DNA of 64,000 nt. It comes from Nocardia sp. NBC_01327. GTDB lineage: Bacteria; Actinomycetota; Actinomycetes; Mycobacteriales; Mycobacteriaceae. Position numbers and translations under genes: made by a program. The stretch lies in NCBI RefSeq assembly GCF_035958815.1, contig NZ_CP108383.1, positions 7,316,001-7,380,000 on the forward strand. The letters are read 5' to 3'. Each line of letters opens with the position of its first letter. The first letter of the stretch is position 1. Below the pieces are notes generated by a model. That model saw only the letters and a list, made by a program, of their open reading frames with translations, was not told the DNA's origin and ran no database searches. Shown piece by piece: positions 59,811-64,000 of this stretch.

Positions 59811-62458
59811 GACAACTCCGTGGACCGTTCGGCAGCGGATTGCTCGGAACCGTGGCCGAGCTGCGCATCGGCGTCATAACCGAGTTCGACATCATGGTCG
59901 ATCTCGCCGCCGGTCAGGCGCACCCGGCTGCTCACCGGCGGATATCCGCGCGCGACGACGGTGTATCCACCCTCGACCAGATCGGGCACCGTGTACCGGC
60001 CCTGCTCGTCGGTGCGGGCGGTGCCGATCGCAGTGCCCTCGTCGTCGAGCACCGTGACCGAGGCGTCCGGCACCGGCCGGCCCTGTGCCCACACCTTGCC
60101 GGTCAGCATGGCCATGGCGGTCAGTTCGAGGTCGTAGCGCAGCAGACCGCTGTCGGGCACGACCAGGGCGGCGGCGGTCGGCCGCATATGCTCGGCCGCC
60201 GCGACCAGCGTGTAGGCGCCCGACACCACGCCGAGGCAGACATAGCCGCCGTCGGGTCCGGTGACGGTCGCGCCGACCACTTCGCCGCGCGGATCGGTCA
60301 GCGTGATCGTGGCTCCCGGCAATGGTTCTCCGCGACCGGCCGTGCGGACGGTGCCGGACAATTCGCCCGAACCCTGCAGGACCAGATCCCGATGCTGCGG
60401 GCGGCTGTCGACCGTGATGTTCACCGCGGCCGGCAGATGCCCGCCCGCCGAGACGATCAGCACATAGCTGCCGGTCGCGGGCGGCTCGATGACATAGGCG
60501 CCGCCGCTGTCGCCGGTGGTGCGTGAAACCTGTTGCCCGCGTTGGTCGATCAACGTGACCGCGGCATTGGGCACGGGGCGGCCGTCCTCGCGCTGCACCC
60601 GGCCGTCGATGGAACGACCACCGGTGGAGGCAGTGACGACCGGCAGGGTCGCCGTCGCGGAACCAGCCGAAACATGCTGTGCGCCATAACCATTGGTCGC
60701 GGCGATCGGCGCGACAGCGGCACTGCCGTTGACCTGCGCACCGGCGTCGTAACCCTCGGCGGTATGCCGTCCCGCGGCCGCGAGCACCGGTTCGGGCTGC
60801 GAGATCGCCTGGGCGGCGCCCTCCCAGACCTGCTCCTCGGACCACTCCGCCTCGGCGGCCTGCTCGGGATCTGCGGGCACGGGCGCGGCCGGCGCGGAAT
60901 CCTGCAACGGAATCTCCTTCATGAACAGCAGCACCACGCAGGCCAGCAATGCCACACCGGCCGCGACCCAGAACACGCCGTGCATGGCATTGGTGAAGCC
61001 GATCAGAATCGGATCACGCACCTGCGCCGGAAGCGCCGCGATGCCCGCGGTATTGGACTGCACGCTGCTGAGCTTGGACGCGTCGAATCCGGGCGGCAGA
61101 TGCCCGCCGAAGGCGTCGACGATCTTATTGGGCAGCAGATTGAACAGAATCGTCAGGAAGACCGCGACACCCAGCGTGCCGCCGACCTGACGGAAGAACG
61201 TCGCCGATGCGGTCGACACACCCATATCCGAACGCGGACCGGCATTCTGCACGGCGATGATCAGCGTCTGCATGCAGCCACCGAGGCCGAGGCCGACAAT
61301 GCCGCTGAAGAGCAGCGGCTGCCACAGCGCGCTGTCGTAGTGCACCGTCGCGTACAGCGCCGCGCCGCAGGCGATGATGAACGTGCCCGCCACCGGCAGG
61401 ATCTTGTAGCGGCCGGTGCGCTTGGTGACCTGACCGGAGGTCAGTGAGCCGATCATGATGCCCGCCACCAGCGGCAGCATCAGCAGACCCGCCTTGGTCG
61501 GCGAGAATCCACGCACCACCTGCAGGTACAGCGGGACCATGGTGATCGCGCCGAACATGGCGATACCGACGATGAAGCCGCCGACGATGCAGACGGTGAA
61601 GGTCGAATTCTTGAACAGGCGCAAGGGAATCAGCGCCGCGTCCTTCATCACGTGCTCGATCCAGACGAACAACGCCAGGCCGATGACACCGATGACGTAG
61701 CAGAGAATCGCCCGGCCCGAACCCCAGCCCCAGCCGCGGCCCTGTTCGGCGACGATCAGCAGCGGCACCACGCAGATGGTCAGCGCCACCGCGCCGCCCC
61801 AGTCGACCTTCAACTGGCGGCGCTGCTGCGGCAGATTGAGCACCTTGGCGACAACGATCAGCGCGATGATGCCGACCGGCACGTTCACCAGGAAGACCCA
61901 GCGCCAGCCCTCGATGCCACCGAGGTGGTCGAAGCCGGACAGCCAGCCGCCCAGCACCGGGCCGAGTACGGTGGCGATACCGAAGACCATCATGAAATAG
62001 CCCTGGTACCGGGACCTTTCACGCGGCGGGACGATATCGCCGATGATGGTCATGGCCAGCGACATCAGACCACCGGCGCCCAGACCCTGGAACGCGCGGA
62101 ATCCGGCCAGCTCGTACATGGAGGTGGCGAAGGTGCACGCCGCCGAGCCGATGACGAACAGCGCGATCGCGGTGAGAAAGAACTGCTTCCGCCCGTAGAT
62201 ATCGGCGAGCTTGCCGTACAGCGGGGTGCTGATGGTGGCGGTGATCAGATACGCCGTCGTCGCCCAGGCCTGCTGATCGAAGCCGTGCAGACTATTGGCG
62301 ATCTTGACGATCGCCACGCTCACGATGTTCTGGTCCAGCGCGGCCAGGAACATCCCCAGCAGCAGACCGGACAGGATGGTGAGGATCTGCCGGTGCGACA
62401 GTTTCGGCGGGGCTGCCGCCTGCACGTCCGGCGACGCCTCGAGAGTCGCAGATGTCAT
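59807..62458 (-). CDS. DHA2-type (14-helix) MFS drug exporter fused to transthyretin-like domains
   Basis: An 883-residue protein. Residues 1-530 form an EmrB/QacA-type transporter: LSGLLLGMFLAALDQNIVSVAIV, TPLYGKLADIYGRKQF (motif A), VLGPVLGGWLSGFDHLGG (motif C-like) and a last helix before FMKEIPLQDS. After a 100-residue linker come three copies of a carboxypeptidase-regulatory domain of about 85 residues (each with GRPVPNAAVTLID-, GEPLPGATITLTD- or GRPVPDASVTVLD-like openings). Such tails are uncommon on this family. ATG 62458 is used; the frame upstream lies in the marR gene. It exports hydrophobic compounds with protons. Confidence 0.92.
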   Translation of the reverse strand: MTSATLEASPDVQAAAPPKLSHRQILTILSGLLLGMFLAALDQNIVSVAIVKIANSLHGFDQQAWATTAYLITATISTPLYGKLADIYGRKQFFLTAIALFVIGSAACTFATSMYELAGFRAFQGLGAGGLMSLAMTIIGDIVPPRERSRYQGYFMMVFGIATVLGPVLGGWLSGFDHLGGIEGWRWVFLVNVPVGIIALIVVAKVLNLPQQRRQLKVDWGGAVALTICVVPLLIVAEQGRGWGWGSGRAILCYVIGVIGLALFVWIEHVMKDAALIPLRLFKNSTFTVCIVGGFIVGIAMFGAITMVPLYLQVVRGFSPTKAGLLMLPLVAGIMIGSLTSGQVTKRTGRYKILPVAGTFIIACGAALYATVHYDSALWQPLLFSGIVGLGLGGCMQTLIIAVQNAGPRSDMGVSTASATFFRQVGGTLGVAVFLTILFNLLPNKIVDAFGGHLPPGFDASKLSSVQSNTAGIAALPAQVRDPILIGFTNAMHGVFWVAAGVALLACVVLLFMKEIPLQDSAPAAPVPADPEQAAEAEWSEEQVWEGAAQAISQPEPVLAAAGRHTAEGYDAGAQVNGSAAVAPIAATNGYGAQHVSAGSATATLPVVTASTGGRSIDGRVQREDGRPVPNAAVTLIDQRGQQVSRTTGDSGGAYVIEPPATGSYVLIVSAGGHLPAAVNITVDSRPQHRDLVLQGSGELSGTVRTAGRGEPLPGATITLTDPRGEVVGATVTGPDGGYVCLGVVSGAYTLVAAAEHMRPTAAALVVPDSGLLRYDLELTAMAMLTGKVWAQGRPVPDASVTVLDDEGTAIGTARTDEQGRYTVPDLVEGGYTVVARGYPPVSSRVRLTGGEIDHDVELGYDADAQLGHGSEQSAAERSTELS

Positions 62459-62469
62459 GTTTCGAAGCC

Positions 62470-62961
62470 CTATTTCGGATCGGTTGTCGTGGTAGTTCTT
62501 TCGATGTCGCTCACGAGTCGCTCGAGCAGTTGGGTCAGCGTCGAACGGTCGGTCGCGGACCAGTCCGCCAGGAACCCGGCGAGCCAGACATTGCGCAATC
62601 GGCGGTTCTCCGCGAAGACACGCTCCCCCTCCTCCGTGGCCTTCAGCACGCACGCGCGGCCGTCGATCGGATCGGCCCGGCGTTCGACCAGACCGTGGCC
62701 GACCAGGGTTCTGGTCTGCCGGCTGATCGTCGAGATCTCGGCGTGCAAGGACTCGGCCAGTTTCCCGGTACGTTGCGGCCCGTCGTGGACCAGGCAGAAC
62801 AGCACCGCATAGGCGAGTTGCTCCAGCCCGTCGGGGCCGCTCTTGATCACCCGGTGCTTGGTTCTGCCGATGGCCCGCATGAGCCGAACCAGCTGTGCGC
62901 CCAGGAGATCGGCGCCCTGGAGTTCGGTCGTAGCACTGGGATCACTGGCAACATTCGCCAT
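62470..62961 (-). CDS. MarR family transcriptional regulator
   Basis: A 163-residue regulator with GLEQLAYAVLFCLVHDGPQRTGKLAESLHAEISTISRQTRTLVGHGLVERRADPIDGRACVLKAT (HTH and wing). It is the first gene of the unit marR–exporter–YceI, with 11 bases to the exporter start, so it probably represses its own operon until an exporter substrate binds. Confidence 0.92.
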   Translation of the reverse strand: MANVASDPSATTELQGADLLGAQLVRLMRAIGRTKHRVIKSGPDGLEQLAYAVLFCLVHDGPQRTGKLAESLHAEISTISRQTRTLVGHGLVERRADPIDGRACVLKATEEGERVFAENRRLRNVWLAGFLADWSATDRSTLTQLLERLVSDIERTTTTTDPK

Positions 62962-63083
62962 GATCGGCCCTTCTCTTTACCACTTATTTACTTAGCGAAT
63001 ACAACTACTTGCCTTCGCCAACTATACACAAAACAGAGGCTCGGCTGAAGGGGTGCCGGGGATTCGCTACGGACTCGTGCACA

Positions 63084-63827
63084 TCATCGGATATCAAGCG
63101 TTACTCGCGAATTGAGCACCGCGGTCAGCGAAAGGCCGAAGGTGCGCCGGAAGGTCTCGCTCAGGTGGGACGGGGAGGCGAATCCGGCATCGGCGGCGCA
63201 GCGGGTGAGGTCGTGACCGGCTTCCACGCCCACGAAAACCATCCGCACCCGAGCCCACTGCCGGTAGCGGCGGAAGGTGGTGCCGGTATGCGCGGCGAAC
63301 ATTCGCAGGAAGTAGTACTCCGACAGGCCCGCGGCGGCGGCCGCATCCTCCGCGCGCGGGTGTGCGGCGGGATCCGCGCGAATCTCGCGCACAATGGTTT
63401 CGATGCGAGGATCTATGGGGCGCAATGGTTTCGGGTCCGAGATCAGGCGTTCCAGACTTGTGACGCCTGCGCGCGCGGCGGCGATGAGTGCGGCCTCCTC
63501 CCCCGCATCGATCGCACAGGGCCCGAGGGTCCCGGACAGGGCGCAGCCGGTCACCGCACTGCCGGGTTCGGCGAAGAGCAGGGCGATCCGGCCCTGCGAG
63601 ACAATCCGGTGCCGCACCCGAGCGGGTACGAAAACACTGCTGGTGACCAAGGTTCCGTACTCGGCGGTGTCCACGGTGAACGGTCCGTCCAATGCCAATC
63701 CCAGGCAGGCGATCGCCGTATCGTGCATGCCGACGCCCAGATCCGGACCGAGATACCCGACATGGCGGGGCCGCATCCACAGCACGGGCGCCACACCGCA
63801 GGTTTGTGAAAGCGCGGCGACGGTCAT
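63084..63827 (-). CDS. AraC family transcriptional regulator
   Basis: A 247-residue regulator. An N-terminal cupin-like sensor domain (MRPRHVGYLGPDLGVGMHDTA, SSVFVPARVRHRIVSQG) is followed by the AraC domain with two helix-turn-helices (AEDAAAAAGLSEYYFLRMFAAHTGTTFRRY and LTRCAADAGFASPSHLSETFRRTFG). ATG 63827 is chosen because the longer frame would start within the divergent gene at 63893. The divergent gene is a likely target. Confidence 0.88.
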   Translation of the reverse strand: MTVAALSQTCGVAPVLWMRPRHVGYLGPDLGVGMHDTAIACLGLALDGPFTVDTAEYGTLVTSSVFVPARVRHRIVSQGRIALLFAEPGSAVTGCALSGTLGPCAIDAGEEAALIAAARAGVTSLERLISDPKPLRPIDPRIETIVREIRADPAAHPRAEDAAAAAGLSEYYFLRMFAAHTGTTFRRYRQWARVRMVFVGVEAGHDLTRCAADAGFASPSHLSETFRRTFGLSLTAVLNSRVTLDIR

Positions 63828-63892
63828 AGCGACCAGGCTAATCGTGCCCGGCGCGGCCGGTGCGAGCAGCAATGACAGGGAGCTGAGCGGAT

Positions 63893-64000
63893 ATGACAAC
63901 CCAGGGAGACACAGCGAAGCCGAGCCGGCAGACGAGAGCGGTCACCGCACTGCTGCGGGCCTCGGGCGGGCGCAAGCTGCTCGGCGATCCGGCACTGGTG
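63893..64000 (+). CDS. Unidentified gene cut by the right edge
   Basis: ATG 63893 follows AGGGAGC by nine bases. The first 36 codons give MTTQGDTAKPSRQTRAVTAL, then LRASGGRKLLGDPALV, up to the window end without a stop. The polar N-terminus has no signal peptide. Too little is present for identification. Divergent orientation to the AraC gene suggests control by it. Confidence 0.6.
   Translation, partial: MTTQGDTAKPSRQTRAVTALLRASGGRKLLGDPALV

Overview
The window is 64 kb of high-GC actinobacterial chromosome. The best match is a mycolic-acid bacterium, most likely Nocardia or a close relative. Three things point there: the gene order glnE–glnA2–exported hydrolase–panB … RNase H/phosphatase–zinc-ribbon protein–Nif3–aminotransferase–ptpA–SURF1–cobD, which follows the Rv2221c–Rv2236c order of Mycobacterium tuberculosis as I remember it; an antigen-85-like mycolyltransferase, a cutinase and a type VII-like secreted protein; and many GTG/TTG starts with G/C-ending codons. 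No phage, insertion sequence or CRISPR array is visible.

Layout. 1–10.9 kb: a 3-ketosteroid dehydrogenase cut by the window edge with its TetR regulator, a DUF2236 protein, a secreted CocE-like hydrolase, an M20 peptidase, a monoacylglycerol lipase, a methyltransferase/VOC pair and an ESX-like proline-rich protein. 11–21 kb: nitrogen control (glnE, glnA2), an exported hydrolase, panB, a lipoprotein/prolyl aminopeptidase/CHAD operon. 21–26 kb: an RNB ribonuclease overlapping a Uma2-family nuclease, a slipin followed by a 34-residue membrane peptide, and RNase P RNA on the minus strand. 26–35 kb: the conserved RNase H to cobD block, with an OsmC gene inserted. 35–43 kb: ECF41 sigma factor, alanine dehydrogenase, MBL hydrolase, GlxA-type regulator, gamma carbonic anhydrase, TetR, SGNH esterase, DedA. 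43–54 kb: gnd, a two-component system behind a lipoprotein hydrolase, a MarR/SDR pair, a PHP protein, a HugZ-like protein, a VIT transporter and MgtC. 54.5–55.7 kb: an uncharacterised protein gene followed by two tRNA-like RNAs. 55.9–64 kb: three secreted proteins (one unknown, one mycolyltransferase-like, one cutinase), then MarR, an MFS exporter with C-terminal transthyretin-like domains and a YceI protein carrying the same kind of domain, an AraC regulator and a truncated gene at the right edge.

The most unusual locus is 54,573–55,697. Behind a 243-residue protein of unknown function lie two tandem elements in which T-arm, acceptor stem, D-arm and anticodon-type stem can all be paired, but in circularly permuted order: the acceptor stem is closed by a short loop and the RNA ends lie where the anticodon loop would be. 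This is the architecture of the tRNA-mimic module of bacterial Y RNAs, yet no Ro60/Rsr gene is in the window. A second unusual locus is the MarR–exporter–YceI operon, whose exporter and YceI protein share an uncommon accessory domain.

All calls come from reading the sequence and recalled family knowledge; no searches were run. Starts were moved inside the longest open frames where a ribosome site, family length or a neighbouring gene argued for it.
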